Source of the DNA: Pedobacter jeongneungensis
Lineage (GTDB): Bacteria > Bacteroidota > Bacteroidia > Sphingobacteriales > Sphingobacteriaceae
NCBI RefSeq assembly: GCF_000633455.1
Contig: NZ_AYMG01000030.1
Location: 1 to 38,560 of the forward strand
Direction of reading: 5' to 3'
Length of the DNA stretch: 38,560 nt
The position numbers and the translations under genes were made by a program. Of this stretch, positions 16,921 through 24,508 are shown in pieces (position 1 is the stretch's first letter; each line of letters starts with the position of its first letter). A model generated the notes under the pieces. The model had not been told where the DNA came from. It searched no databases and saw nothing but the letters and a program-made list of their open reading frames with translations.

Positions 16921-18009
16921 ATGCAAGATACATTAACCATCACCTGGCAGGAAAAAGTAAAAACCTATGCGGCACTTTCGGAAGAAATCGGGAAACTTCA
17001 CCCCGAAATTTTAGAACTTGCATATCAGGAAAACTGGTTTAAACTTTTTGTGCCCGAGGTTTATGGTGGGCCAGGCAAAAAACTCCCTGAAATTTTAAGG
17101 TTGGAAGAAGAGCTGGCAGAAGCTGATGGGAGTTTGGGCTGGACAGTTACCTTATGTGCCGGTGCAGGTTGGTTTGCAGGTTTCTTAAATCCTGAGTTGG
17201 CTACAGAAATCTTCGCCGATCGCGAAGTTTGTTTCGCAGGGAGCGGGGCTGTTGGTGGAGTGGCTATTAAAACCAAAACAGGATACCTGTTAAACGGTAA
17301 ATGGAATTATGCCAGTGGTGCTTTACATGCAACCATATTTACAGCAAATTGTACACTTAAAAATGAAAACGGCGAAGACATCCTGGATGAAAATGGAGCG
17401 GCTGAAATCAGGTCGTTTATTCTTAAAAAAGAAGAAGTAAATATTCTGCCCGGTTGGTCTTATTTTGGTTTGATTGCAACCGGAAGCCATGCATTTGAGG
17501 TGAAAAACTTAAATGTTCCCGAAAACCGCACCTTTAAAATCAACCAGTACATCGAAGTGGCCGATTCGGGATTCGATTATCCTTTTTTACAGCTTGCAGA
17601 AACTACCTTAACTGTAAATAGTTTAGGGATGGCCAATCATTTTATTAAATTGGTTGAAGATGCTTTTTATGTACGCACGGGTTTAAAAAGATATAGCGAT
17701 GAACAGGTTTTGTTTTTCACAGATGAACTTAATGCCTGTAAAGCAGAAATCCAAAATCTCCGGTCAAAATTCTATAACTCTTTTGATGCATCCTGGGATC
17801 AGCTGATTAATAACAATAAAATTGAGGAAGATACATTGGCAGAAGTAAGTTCGATTAGCCGTAAACTGGCACATGCCTGTTGGAGAACGGCAGCCAGATT
17901 ATTTCCTTACTGTGGTTTAGAAGCGGCAAAAAAAAAGTCAGAAATTAACCGTGTCTGGCGCGATATCCACACTGCCAGCCAGCACGCCTTGCTTACCTTC
18001 GAAGTTTAA
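16921..18009 (+). CDS. Acyl-CoA-dehydrogenase-like flavoprotein in the TPP-riboswitch operon
   Basis: 362 residues with the acyl-CoA dehydrogenase fold: helical N-terminal domain (LFVPEVYGGPGKKLPEILRL, EADGSLGWTVTL), beta domain (GYLLNGKWNYASGA), and C-terminal helical bundle ending NRVWRDIHTASQHALL. That ending resembles the flavin-dependent monooxygenase branch (HsaA/DszC type) rather than fatty acid beta-oxidation enzymes; the usual catalytic Glu of the latter is not evident. It lies 17 bp after the pnuT stop, so it is very likely under TPP control. A role in using or repairing a thiamine-related compound is possible but unproven. It ends exactly where the convergent msrA ends. Confidence 0.75.
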   Translation: MQDTLTITWQEKVKTYAALSEEIGKLHPEILELAYQENWFKLFVPEVYGGPGKKLPEILRLEEELAEADGSLGWTVTLCAGAGWFAGFLNPELATEIFADREVCFAGSGAVGGVAIKTKTGYLLNGKWNYASGALHATIFTANCTLKNENGEDILDENGAAEIRSFILKKEEVNILPGWSYFGLIATGSHAFEVKNLNVPENRTFKINQYIEVADSGFDYPFLQLAETTLTVNSLGMANHFIKLVEDAFYVRTGLKRYSDEQVLFFTDELNACKAEIQNLRSKFYNSFDASWDQLINNNKIEEDTLAEVSSISRKLAHACWRTAARLFPYCGLEAAKKKSEINRVWRDIHTASQHALLTFEV

Positions 18010-18552
18010 TTATTCCAGAAGTTCAGGCCTGATCTTATCTTGAAAATCTTTGGCAAATTTGTTTAGTTTCGGCTGAATCACAAAAGCACAGTAGGGTTTG
18101 CCCTGGTTGTCGCTAAAATAGTTCTGGTGGTAATCTTCAGCCTCATAAAACTCTGTTGCAGGGGCAATTTCAGTAACAATTGTTTTATCGAACACTTGCT
18201 CACGCGTAAGGTCAGTAATCATTTGCTTAGCCAGTTTTTGCTGGTCTTCATTTTCGTAAAAAATTACCGAACGGTATTGTGTCCCAATATCATTTCCCTG
18301 CCTGTTTAAGGTAGTTGGGTTGTGGGTTTTAAAGAATACGAGTAAAAGCGTATTGAAGGGTATCACATCCTCATCATAGGTGATCTGAACTACTTCGGCA
18401 TGACCGGTATCTCCATTACATACCTCCATATAAGTTGGGTGTTTTAATTCTCCTCCCATATAGCCCGATGTTACCTGACTTACGCCATTTAACGTCTGAA
18501 ATACGGCTTCGGTGCACCAAAAGCAGCCTCCGCCAAATGTTGCTGTTTGCAT
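18010..18552 (-). CDS. msrA: Peptide-methionine (S)-S-oxide reductase MsrA
   Basis: 180 residues. It reduces methionine-S-sulfoxide in proteins, repairing oxidative damage. The signature TFGGGCFWCTEAVF starts at residue 5, with the catalytic Cys10. SGYMGGELKHPTYMEVC, GHAEVVQITYD and EDYHQNYF are typical family segments. The start is short and cytoplasmic, with no signal peptide. The gene is convergent with the flavoprotein gene with no spacing at all between the two stop codons, so the transcripts must overlap at their 3' ends. No MsrB domain is fused. Confidence 0.95.
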   Translation of the reverse strand: MQTATFGGGCFWCTEAVFQTLNGVSQVTSGYMGGELKHPTYMEVCNGDTGHAEVVQITYDEDVIPFNTLLLVFFKTHNPTTLNRQGNDIGTQYRSVIFYENEDQQKLAKQMITDLTREQVFDKTIVTEIAPATEFYEAEDYHQNYFSDNQGKPYCAFVIQPKLNKFAKDFQDKIRPELLE

Positions 18553-18745
18553 ATCCTACTTATATAAAAACTATTCCAACTTTTTTAATCTATCAAAAAA
18601 AACTGTTTTTTGATATTGAAAGTTTGGATTAACGACTAATTATTCCTTTAAGTTGTAAATGTTTGACTTACAGGGGATCAATATAGTATTTATACAGTAT
18701 AGTGCAAACTATAAATGTTTTCTGTTTAAAAATATATCTAAAATA

Positions 18746-18778
18746 AAACGCCTCCCGATTTTATATCGGGAGGCGTTT
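18746..18778 (-). terminator. Strong intrinsic terminator after the lipoprotein gene
   Basis: AAACGCCTCCCGAT and ATCGGGAGGCGTTT form a 14-bp perfect stem with a 5-nt loop. On the minus strand it is followed by TATTTTAGATA and lies 6 bp past the stop codon of the gene at 18785. The TTTGTT on the plus side is shorter. Confidence 0.9.
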
Positions 18779-18784
18779 GTTATA

Positions 18785-19834
18785 TTATTGATATTGGATA
18801 TATATCGGTTTTGGGGTAAGCTTTAAAAGTTCTTCTGGTGTCATTAGGCGTTTAGGATCTTTTTTAAGATCGTTTTTGTAAAAAAGTTTAAAACCTGTAA
18901 ACTGAACCGGCTCTCCCTGTACAAAATGGCGGTAGGTTCCTTTTTTCAATTCAGGTTCGCCCCATCCATCCATGTGCACTACTACCTGTACTTCCGGACG
19001 AAGTTTAATGCTTGCAGAATTGGTTACCATTTTTTTAGTGAAACGGTGTAATACAAATACTTTTGGAGGCAGGTTATGTTTCTTAACTATGTCAGCAAGG
19101 TATTGAGTTACATAATTCACATCGGCAGCATCATATGTGCCGATTCTTTTTCCTGGTAAAGAACCATCTTTCATTGAAAATTCAGGATCAATGCCTAAAT
19201 GTACATAAGGTAACTCAAGATATTTTTCAATATGAGGCAATTCTGCTTTAATAGTACTTAAAGCTACCTGAAGATCTAAAAATACAATTGTATTTGGTTG
19301 CATTTTAGCAATTGTTAACACAGAATCGATCTGTTTGTTGCCCATTCTGTTAATGTATTTTCCATCTTTTCCTGGTGTTCCGCTTGCTACAGCTGCAATA
19401 TAGTGCAAGCCTGGTTGTACCGGCGTGGTAGGATCTGCTTTTTCCCAATGCTTAACTTCGGCATTCAGGCGTTGCCACATTTCTTTAGGTGCATATTCGC
19501 CCAATGCACCCATTTTTTTTGAATGCAGGTTTCCATAATAAACCACAATGCGTTTAAACGGCAGAATGGCTCCTGCTAAAGGATATGGCTGTTTTTTTAC
19601 CGGCCATTTTCCGGTTGTATCTCCGTTGGCTAGTTTTTTTACCAACGAATCATAAAGTTTCGGATCAACAGGTTTCATTACGTTTGCTGTTGAGTCGGTT
19701 TTCTTTTTAGTCGTATCAGATGAGAAGATTTTACCAACACCGCTGCCGCCTTTACCGTCTGAATTACAGTTGGCGAACAAGCTGATTGCGGCAAAACCAA
19801 GTATTAGGGTGCCTGCTAATTGAGGGAATTTCAT
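18785..19834 (-). CDS. Lipoprotein of unknown function, possible TIM-barrel fold
   Basis: 349 residues with a lipoprotein signal (GFAAISLFANC), then a Gly/Ser/Thr/Lys linker and a globular region. Alternating strands and helices suggest a glycosidase-like barrel: FKRIVVYYGNLHSKKMGALG, GLHYIAAVASGTPG, NTIVFLDLQV, PYVHLGIDPEFSM, KVFVLHRFT and VQVVVHMDGWGEP. The acidic residues in DLQ, GIDPEF and MDGWGEP lie at strand ends, as in hydrolases, but I do not recognise a defined family. It is monocistronic, with its own terminator. Lipoprotein status is reliable; enzymatic activity is speculative. Confidence 0.6.
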   Translation of the reverse strand: MKFPQLAGTLILGFAAISLFANCNSDGKGGSGVGKIFSSDTTKKKTDSTANVMKPVDPKLYDSLVKKLANGDTTGKWPVKKQPYPLAGAILPFKRIVVYYGNLHSKKMGALGEYAPKEMWQRLNAEVKHWEKADPTTPVQPGLHYIAAVASGTPGKDGKYINRMGNKQIDSVLTIAKMQPNTIVFLDLQVALSTIKAELPHIEKYLELPYVHLGIDPEFSMKDGSLPGKRIGTYDAADVNYVTQYLADIVKKHNLPPKVFVLHRFTKKMVTNSASIKLRPEVQVVVHMDGWGEPELKKGTYRHFVQGEPVQFTGFKLFYKNDLKKDPKRLMTPEELLKLTPKPIYIQYQ

Positions 19835-19930
19835 AGATTTATTAGATGATTAAAATTTAGACTTTTTCCGATTCTGTTTTGGATGAAAGTAGGGTGGAAA
19901 TCTGGTAGTTTAAAATAAAGTAATTAACAT

Positions 19931-20812
19931 TTACACATTGCAGAATTTACCAAAAACACCTAATGGTAATTTAATACCAGAAGTAGCCTGTAAAAAAAGC
20001 TCACCGGTTTCGAGGTTTTTAACCGCCGGAAATGAAGTGCGGATTAAATTTTCGACAATTACTGAAGAAAAACCAAGTGAGTAGGTATTTAAGATCAGGA
20101 AATGTTCCTTTTCATCCAATAACTGTACAACATCCTGCATCATTTCCTGGATATGATCCTCCAGTTTCCATTTTTCGCCATTAGGGCCATGTCCATATGC
20201 TGGCGGATCTAAAATGATACCATTGTACTTTTTGCCTCTTTTCAGTTCTTTCTTTACAAACTTTAAAGCATCTTCAACCATCCAGCGGGTATCTTTTAAC
20301 CCAGAAAGTTCCTGATTTTCGTTTGCCCAGGTAACCACTTGTTTAATAGAATCAACGTGGGTAGTTTCTGCACCAGCCGCATTGGCAATTAAAGACGCAG
20401 CTCCGGTATAGGCAAAAAGGTTTAAAACCTTAGGCTGCGGCGTTTTAAATTTTTTGATCGAAGAAGAGATAAAATCCCAGTTTACGGCCTGCTCTGGGAA
20501 TACACCCACATGCTTAAAAGAAGTTAAACCTAAACGGAGTTTAATGGCTACTTCATCGTTTTTATATTCTACATGCCAGCGATCAGGAATAGATTGATTT
20601 TTCTTTACCCATTCGCCAGAAGTAGCTGAACGCCCCCTGAAAGTAATGTTGGCCGTTTTTTTCCAATCTTGTTCTGAATATGTTTTTTTCCATACAGCCT
20701 GTGGCTCAGGACGGATAAGGGTTACACTTCCAAAACGTTCTAATTTTTCAAAATCCCCGCAATCTATCAGTTCATAATCTTTCCAATGGGTGGGGGCAAG
20801 TAATTGTATCAT
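19931..20812 (-). CDS. RlmI/RlmK-like SAM-dependent methyltransferase
   Basis: 293 residues. A class I methyltransferase core begins near residue 127: PKVLNLFAYTGAASLIAN (SAM-binding motif I), THVDSIKQVVTWANEN (motif II), and LDPPAYGHGP (motif IV, residues 201-210). The pattern fits the RlmI/RlmK family, which methylates 23S rRNA, but the PUA domain of RlmI is missing, so the exact base is unknown. The start codon is 3 bp after the stop of the ancestral, unshifted VapC reading frame, so it was probably co-transcribed with the toxin-antitoxin module. Confidence 0.8.
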   Translation of the reverse strand: MIQLLAPTHWKDYELIDCGDFEKLERFGSVTLIRPEPQAVWKKTYSEQDWKKTANITFRGRSATSGEWVKKNQSIPDRWHVEYKNDEVAIKLRLGLTSFKHVGVFPEQAVNWDFISSSIKKFKTPQPKVLNLFAYTGAASLIANAAGAETTHVDSIKQVVTWANENQELSGLKDTRWMVEDALKFVKKELKRGKKYNGIILDPPAYGHGPNGEKWKLEDHIQEMMQDVVQLLDEKEHFLILNTYSLGFSSVIVENLIRTSFPAVKNLETGELFLQATSGIKLPLGVFGKFCNV

Positions 20813-20815
20813 GTA

Positions 20816-21198
20816 TTAAAATAACTTTAAATTTGGGTAATTTATAATGTATTGATCATCAGTTATCAAAGTTAGCTTATCACCTAATGCCTGAGAATAA
20901 TCAATCTGTCAAAAGGATCTCTATGGATTAACGGTAAAGTTAAGTATTTGTCTAGGTGGTGTTTCTGTATATTTAAAACAGATATATTAAAGAGGTTTAT
21001 TGCTCCATACATCTTTTCCAGGTTTCTGGTAACAATCAGCTTTCCTATGTTGAGCTTAATAATGATTTCCCATATACTGGCAATGCTTATAAACTTATCA
21101 TTTTTCGAATCTTCTAAGCCGTTTATTATTGATTGGTTGAGTCCATTATCTTCATTAATTAAAGAGATGAAGATATGCGTATCAAGTAAAAGACGCAT
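20816..21198 (-). pseudogene. VapC-type PIN toxin, frameshifted near the C-terminus
   Basis: The intact frame gives 104 residues (stop at 20884): LLLDTHIF (D6), SIASIWEIIIK (E44), and HRDPFDRLII (D94, D97), then LRH and a stop. If one base is restored just after RLII, the reading continues SQALGDKLTLITDD and on to YPNLKLF, ending at 20816, for about 127 residues, the normal PIN-toxin length and 3 bp before the next gene. The present product therefore lacks the final strand and an acidic active-site residue. It is an RNase of type II toxin-antitoxin modules that is probably inactivated, unless the base is a sequencing error. The start overlaps the antitoxin stop as TAATG. Confidence 0.75.
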
Positions 21199-21440
21199 TA
21201 CATATATTCTTTTAAATCATTTAATGGTTCGTTAAAATCTTTAGGGATGATAAATAAGCCTTTTGCAGCGCCATATAAACTTTTTGGTTCTTCAACAATG
21301 TTCGACTCTTCGCTTTTCGACTTTGGAAAACTCTTCGAATGTTTAGCTTTTAAAAAATCAATAAAATCTTCTACCTCGTTTACCATGCTTTCGGGTAAGG
21401 TTTCCAATTTGTGAATGATATTTTTTGTGGCCGCAGTCAT
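21198..21440 (-). CDS. VapB-type antitoxin (DUF2281-like)
   Basis: 80 residues from the ATG at 21440; a TTG nine bases upstream is rejected because it falls within the promoter box. The N-terminal helical region (IIHKLETLPESMVNEVEDFI) is a typical dimerisation segment, and the C-terminal LYGAAKGLFIIPKDFNEPLN, followed by DLKEYM, is the toxin-binding tail seen next to PIN toxins. Its stop overlaps the toxin start by one base (TAATG). With the toxin frameshifted, it may survive as an autoregulator or as a remnant. Confidence 0.8.
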   Translation of the reverse strand: MTAATKNIIHKLETLPESMVNEVEDFIDFLKAKHSKSFPKSKSEESNIVEEPKSLYGAAKGLFIIPKDFNEPLNDLKEYM

Positions 21441-21446
21441 AATAAA

Positions 21447-21454
21447 CAAATATA
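21447..21454 (-). promoter_or_regulatory. Putative -7 box (TATATTTG) of the antitoxin, nearly leaderless
   Basis: TATATTTG on the minus strand ends 6 bases before the antitoxin ATG at 21440, so the predicted start site is only 2-4 nt from the start codon. It lies between the mlaF stop and the antitoxin gene, giving the module its own promoter. Confidence 0.45.
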
Positions 21455-21463
21455 AGAATTTTC

Positions 21464-22216
21464 TTAAAACTTATCTTTTGCGGCTTTCATGAAGCGGCTG
21501 GCGAATACGAAATCGTTCAATTCTTTAATATCAGTGTGTGCAATTTCTTTATTGCTGCCTTCCCAGAATTTTTTTCCTTCGTGCAGGAACAGAATATAAT
21601 CACCAATACCCATCACCGAGTTCATATCATGCGTTACAACAATGGTGGTGGTTTTATACTCTTCTGTAATTTCCTGGATCAGCTCATCAATAACGATTGA
21701 AGTTTTTGGATCTAAACCAGAGTTGGGCTCATCACAGAACAAGTACTTAGGGTTCATAGAAATGGCGCGGGCAATACCCACACGTTTTTTCATGCCACCC
21801 GATAGTTCAGCTGGGAATAACTTGTTTTTACCAGCAAGGTTAACACGTTCCAAACAAAAATCAACTCTTTCCAGTTTTTCTTTTCTGCTTTGATCAGTAA
21901 ACATATTTAAAGGAAACATGATGTTTTCTTCAACGGTCATACTATCAAACAGAGCCGATCCCTGAAAAAGCATGCCAATTTCCTTACGCACTTCTATGCG
22001 TTGTTCGTAAGTCATTGGGGTAAAATCGCGGCCATCGTACAATACAGAACCCGAATCTGGCTGATGCAAACCCACCATACATTTCAATAAGGTTGTTTTC
22101 CCAGAACCTGAACCACCAATAATTAAATTGGTTACACCTTCTTCAAACTTTCCGGAAATGCCTTTCAGTACGTCGTTTCCAGAGAATGATTTATAAATAT
22201 CTTTAATTTCAATCAT
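21464..22216 (-). CDS. mlaF: Mla-type ABC transporter ATP-binding protein
   Basis: 250 residues from the ATG at 22216, whose A overlaps the mlaE stop (TAATG); an upstream in-frame start would lie inside mlaE. Walker A GGSGSGKTT (K40), signature LSGGMKKRVG, Walker B YLFCDEPNSGLDP, and the switch histidine in VVTHDMNSVM are all present. MlaF powers MlaE in moving phospholipids between the outer and inner membrane. MlaD (MCE protein) and MlaB are not in the window. Confidence 0.92.
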   Translation of the reverse strand: MIEIKDIYKSFSGNDVLKGISGKFEEGVTNLIIGGSGSGKTTLLKCMVGLHQPDSGSVLYDGRDFTPMTYEQRIEVRKEIGMLFQGSALFDSMTVEENIMFPLNMFTDQSRKEKLERVDFCLERVNLAGKNKLFPAELSGGMKKRVGIARAISMNPKYLFCDEPNSGLDPKTSIVIDELIQEITEEYKTTTIVVTHDMNSVMGIGDYILFLHEGKKFWEGSNKEIAHTDIKELNDFVFASRFMKAAKDKF

Positions 22217-22950
22217 TACAATAAAAGTTGAGTAACTAAATAATCGCAAACAAGAATAGAGATACAGCTAATTACAACTGCCCTGGTACTGGCTTGCGAA
22301 ACTTCTAAAGCACCGCCACGAACATAAAAACCCTCGTATGCCGGAACTGATGTGATGATAAAACCAAACACGAATGCTTTTACTAAAGCAACCACAATGG
22401 TATAAGGATTAAAATCAGTTGTAATACCCTGGATGTATTCTGCTGGTGTAACCGCACCTGAAATTGAACCACCAATGTATCCACCGGTAATACTTAAAAA
22501 CATTGATATAATTACCAGCATCGGTACCATGGTGATGCCAGAAATGATTTTAGGCAGAATTAAATACCCCGGGGCATTAATACCCATAATTTCTAAGGCA
22601 TCAATCTGCTCAGTAACACGCATCGATCCTATTTCTGATGAAATGGCCGAACCAATTTTTCCTGCCAGTACAATTGCACTAATGGTTGGGCTTAACTCTA
22701 AAATACTCGAGTCGCGGTTTACAGAACCAATAATTGTTTTAGGTATAAAATCGCTAACCAGCTGGAAAGCAATTTGTAAAGTCATTACCGCACCAATAAA
22801 GGTAGAAATAATGGCAATTAGCCCTAAAGAGCCAACGCCCACATAATCCATTTGTTTGGCGATTTCTTTAAGGTATATTTTCAGTTTTTCCGGCCTTCTG
22901 AATACAGACTTGAGTAGCAGGATGTATCTGCCGAAATTGGTAAAATTCAT
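22216..22950 (-). CDS. mlaE: Mla-type ABC transporter permease
   Basis: 244 residues with five to six membrane helices and the MlaE hallmark segments: GVGSLGLIAIISTFIGAVMT, the cytoplasmic coupling region GSAISSEIGSMRVTEQIDAL (EIMGINAPGYL follows), and ITSVPAYEGFYVRGGA. It is the permease of the lipid-asymmetry/trafficking transporter and pairs with the next gene, mlaF, with which it overlaps by one base. First gene of the pair; the divergent neighbour is the SDR gene. Confidence 0.92.
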   Translation of the reverse strand: MNFTNFGRYILLLKSVFRRPEKLKIYLKEIAKQMDYVGVGSLGLIAIISTFIGAVMTLQIAFQLVSDFIPKTIIGSVNRDSSILELSPTISAIVLAGKIGSAISSEIGSMRVTEQIDALEIMGINAPGYLILPKIISGITMVPMLVIISMFLSITGGYIGGSISGAVTPAEYIQGITTDFNPYTIVVALVKAFVFGFIITSVPAYEGFYVRGGALEVSQASTRAVVISCISILVCDYLVTQLLL

Positions 22951-23098
22951 TCCGTATGTATTTGCTTAATTTAAATGATCATTCTTATACTACTACAAAG
23001 AAACGATAAAAAAGTTGTCGCTCTTTGCTAATTGCAAAAATATTCGTGGTTTTGAATATAAATATGGTTTTTTGTCAACAAAAATTAAACCACAAAAC

Positions 23099-23788
23099 AT
23101 GAAAGCTGTAATAACAGGGGCAACTAAAGGAATTGGAAGGGCTATATCGCTAAAATTGGCACAAAATGGATACGATTTAATTTTAGTAGCGAGGGGAGAG
23201 GGCGATCTAAAAACATTAAAAGATGAATTAACACCTTACGGGAATGTGGTTTTTACACACTCGGCAGATTTTTCGGTTAAAGAAGAAGTTTATGCTTTTT
23301 TAAACTCAGCTAATATCAATTTTAATGGTGTAACGGTTTTAGTAAATAATGTGGGCATCTTTTTGCCTGGCAGTTTGCTCGATGAGGCTGATGAAACCTT
23401 CGAAAAACAACAGCATTTAAACCTCAATGCCAGTTATTATACCAGTAAGTTTTTTGGAAAAAAAATGCGTTCAGCTAGGCAGGGCCATATATTCAACATT
23501 TGTTCGGTGGCCAGTAAAGCACCCGTGAAAAATGGTGGAAGTTATAGTGTAACAAAAGCAGCGATGTTAAGTCTTAATCATGTATTGCGGCAAGAGTTAG
23601 CCCCTCACAACGTTAAAGTTACAGCGTTTTTACCAGGTTCTACCAAAACCTCATCATGGGAAGGAACAACAATTCCTGATGAAAAATTTGTACAGCCTGA
23701 AGATATTGCCGAAACTTTATTCACCATTTTAAACTTAAGTAAAGGTGTAAACGTAGATGAGGTTTTAATTACCCCGCTCGATTTTTAA
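23099..23788 (+). CDS. Short-chain dehydrogenase/reductase
   Basis: 229 residues from ATG at 23099; an upstream ATG at 23015 would add 28 residues before the Rossmann strand and is rejected. Cofactor motif TGATKGIG (residues 6-13), LVNNVG, and catalytic Tyr149/Lys153 in SYSVTKAA, with a serine near ICSVAS. The classical SDR family resembles 3-oxoacyl-ACP reductases, but the substrate cannot be told; ARGEGDLK after the second strand (R32) suggests NADPH. It stands 7 bp upstream of the PspC gene and is probably co-transcribed with it. Confidence 0.85.
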   Translation: MKAVITGATKGIGRAISLKLAQNGYDLILVARGEGDLKTLKDELTPYGNVVFTHSADFSVKEEVYAFLNSANINFNGVTVLVNNVGIFLPGSLLDEADETFEKQQHLNLNASYYTSKFFGKKMRSARQGHIFNICSVASKAPVKNGGSYSVTKAAMLSLNHVLRQELAPHNVKVTAFLPGSTKTSSWEGTTIPDEKFVQPEDIAETLFTILNLSKGVNVDEVLITPLDF

Positions 23789-23795
23789 ACACAAA

Positions 23796-24503
23796 ATGAA
23801 CAACGTTATGGAAAAGAAGCTTTTTAGAAACGAACACGATAAGATGATTGCCGGTGTAGCTTCGGGACTTGCGGATTACATGCAGGTAGAGGTTACCATA
23901 ATTAGATTATTGTTTGCATTATCGGCCATATTTATGGCTGGAGGTGGCTTAATAGCCTATATTATCATGTGGATTATTGTACCGGTTAATAATGATCCGG
24001 CAGCAAAATTCTCAAAATTTAACGATTATTTTAATAAGAATAATCCGAATGCAAACCCATTTGCAAATCCTGATCCATTTTCTGGTGCCGCAGGCGCTGG
24101 CAACACGAACTGGACACAGCCAGTTGATGGGACACAGAAAACACCCTTCGAAACGCAGCCCGATTTTAGCAAATTCAATAAACCGAATGATACTGGTCGT
24201 ACCATAGGCGGCTTATTACTTTTAGTGATTGGATGTTTTTTCCTGATGCGCGAAATGGATTTTATACCTGATTGGTTTAGCATCCGCAATTTATTCAGGT
24301 ACATGTGGCCTTTAATATTTATAGCATTGGGTGTGAGTATTATTGCTAAATCAAAAAGAAAAAACGACTGGGCAGCATTTAATAACCAGCAAGAGGCAGA
24401 ACAGCAAAAAAATGCAGATTTTACTGAAGCTGTTGTAGAAAATGAGCCTGTAACCCCAGTGAATAAAGATGATCAATCAACATCCGCTAACCCTCAAGTA
24501 TAA
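23796..24503 (+). CDS. PspC-domain membrane protein with LiaF-like C-terminal helices
   Basis: 235 residues. The N-terminal PspC domain (KLFRNEHDKMIAGVASGLAD, VTIIRLLFALSAIFMAGGG, AYIIMWIIVP) is followed by an Asn/Pro/Phe-rich linker (about residues 70-130), then paired membrane helices (IGGLLLLVIGCFFLMREMDF, WPLIFIALGVSIIAK) of the LiaI/LiaF type and a Gln/Glu-rich cytoplasmic tail. PspC proteins sense cell-envelope stress. ATG 23796 is used; ATG 23808 is also possible. The next gene, 5 bp downstream, has the same helix pair. Confidence 0.85.
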   Translation: MNNVMEKKLFRNEHDKMIAGVASGLADYMQVEVTIIRLLFALSAIFMAGGGLIAYIIMWIIVPVNNDPAAKFSKFNDYFNKNNPNANPFANPDPFSGAAGAGNTNWTQPVDGTQKTPFETQPDFSKFNKPNDTGRTIGGLLLLVIGCFFLMREMDFIPDWFSIRNLFRYMWPLIFIALGVSIIAKSKRKNDWAAFNNQQEAEQQKNADFTEAVVENEPVTPVNKDDQSTSANPQV

Positions 24504-24508
24504 ATAAA

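Noticed and set aside
20884..21198. Programmed frameshift in the PIN toxin
   Set aside because: No slippery heptamer or downstream structure is apparent; a plain deletion or sequencing error is simpler.
23015..23098. Upstream start for the SDR gene
   Set aside because: It adds 28 residues ahead of the first Rossmann strand, which normally begins within a few residues of the start.
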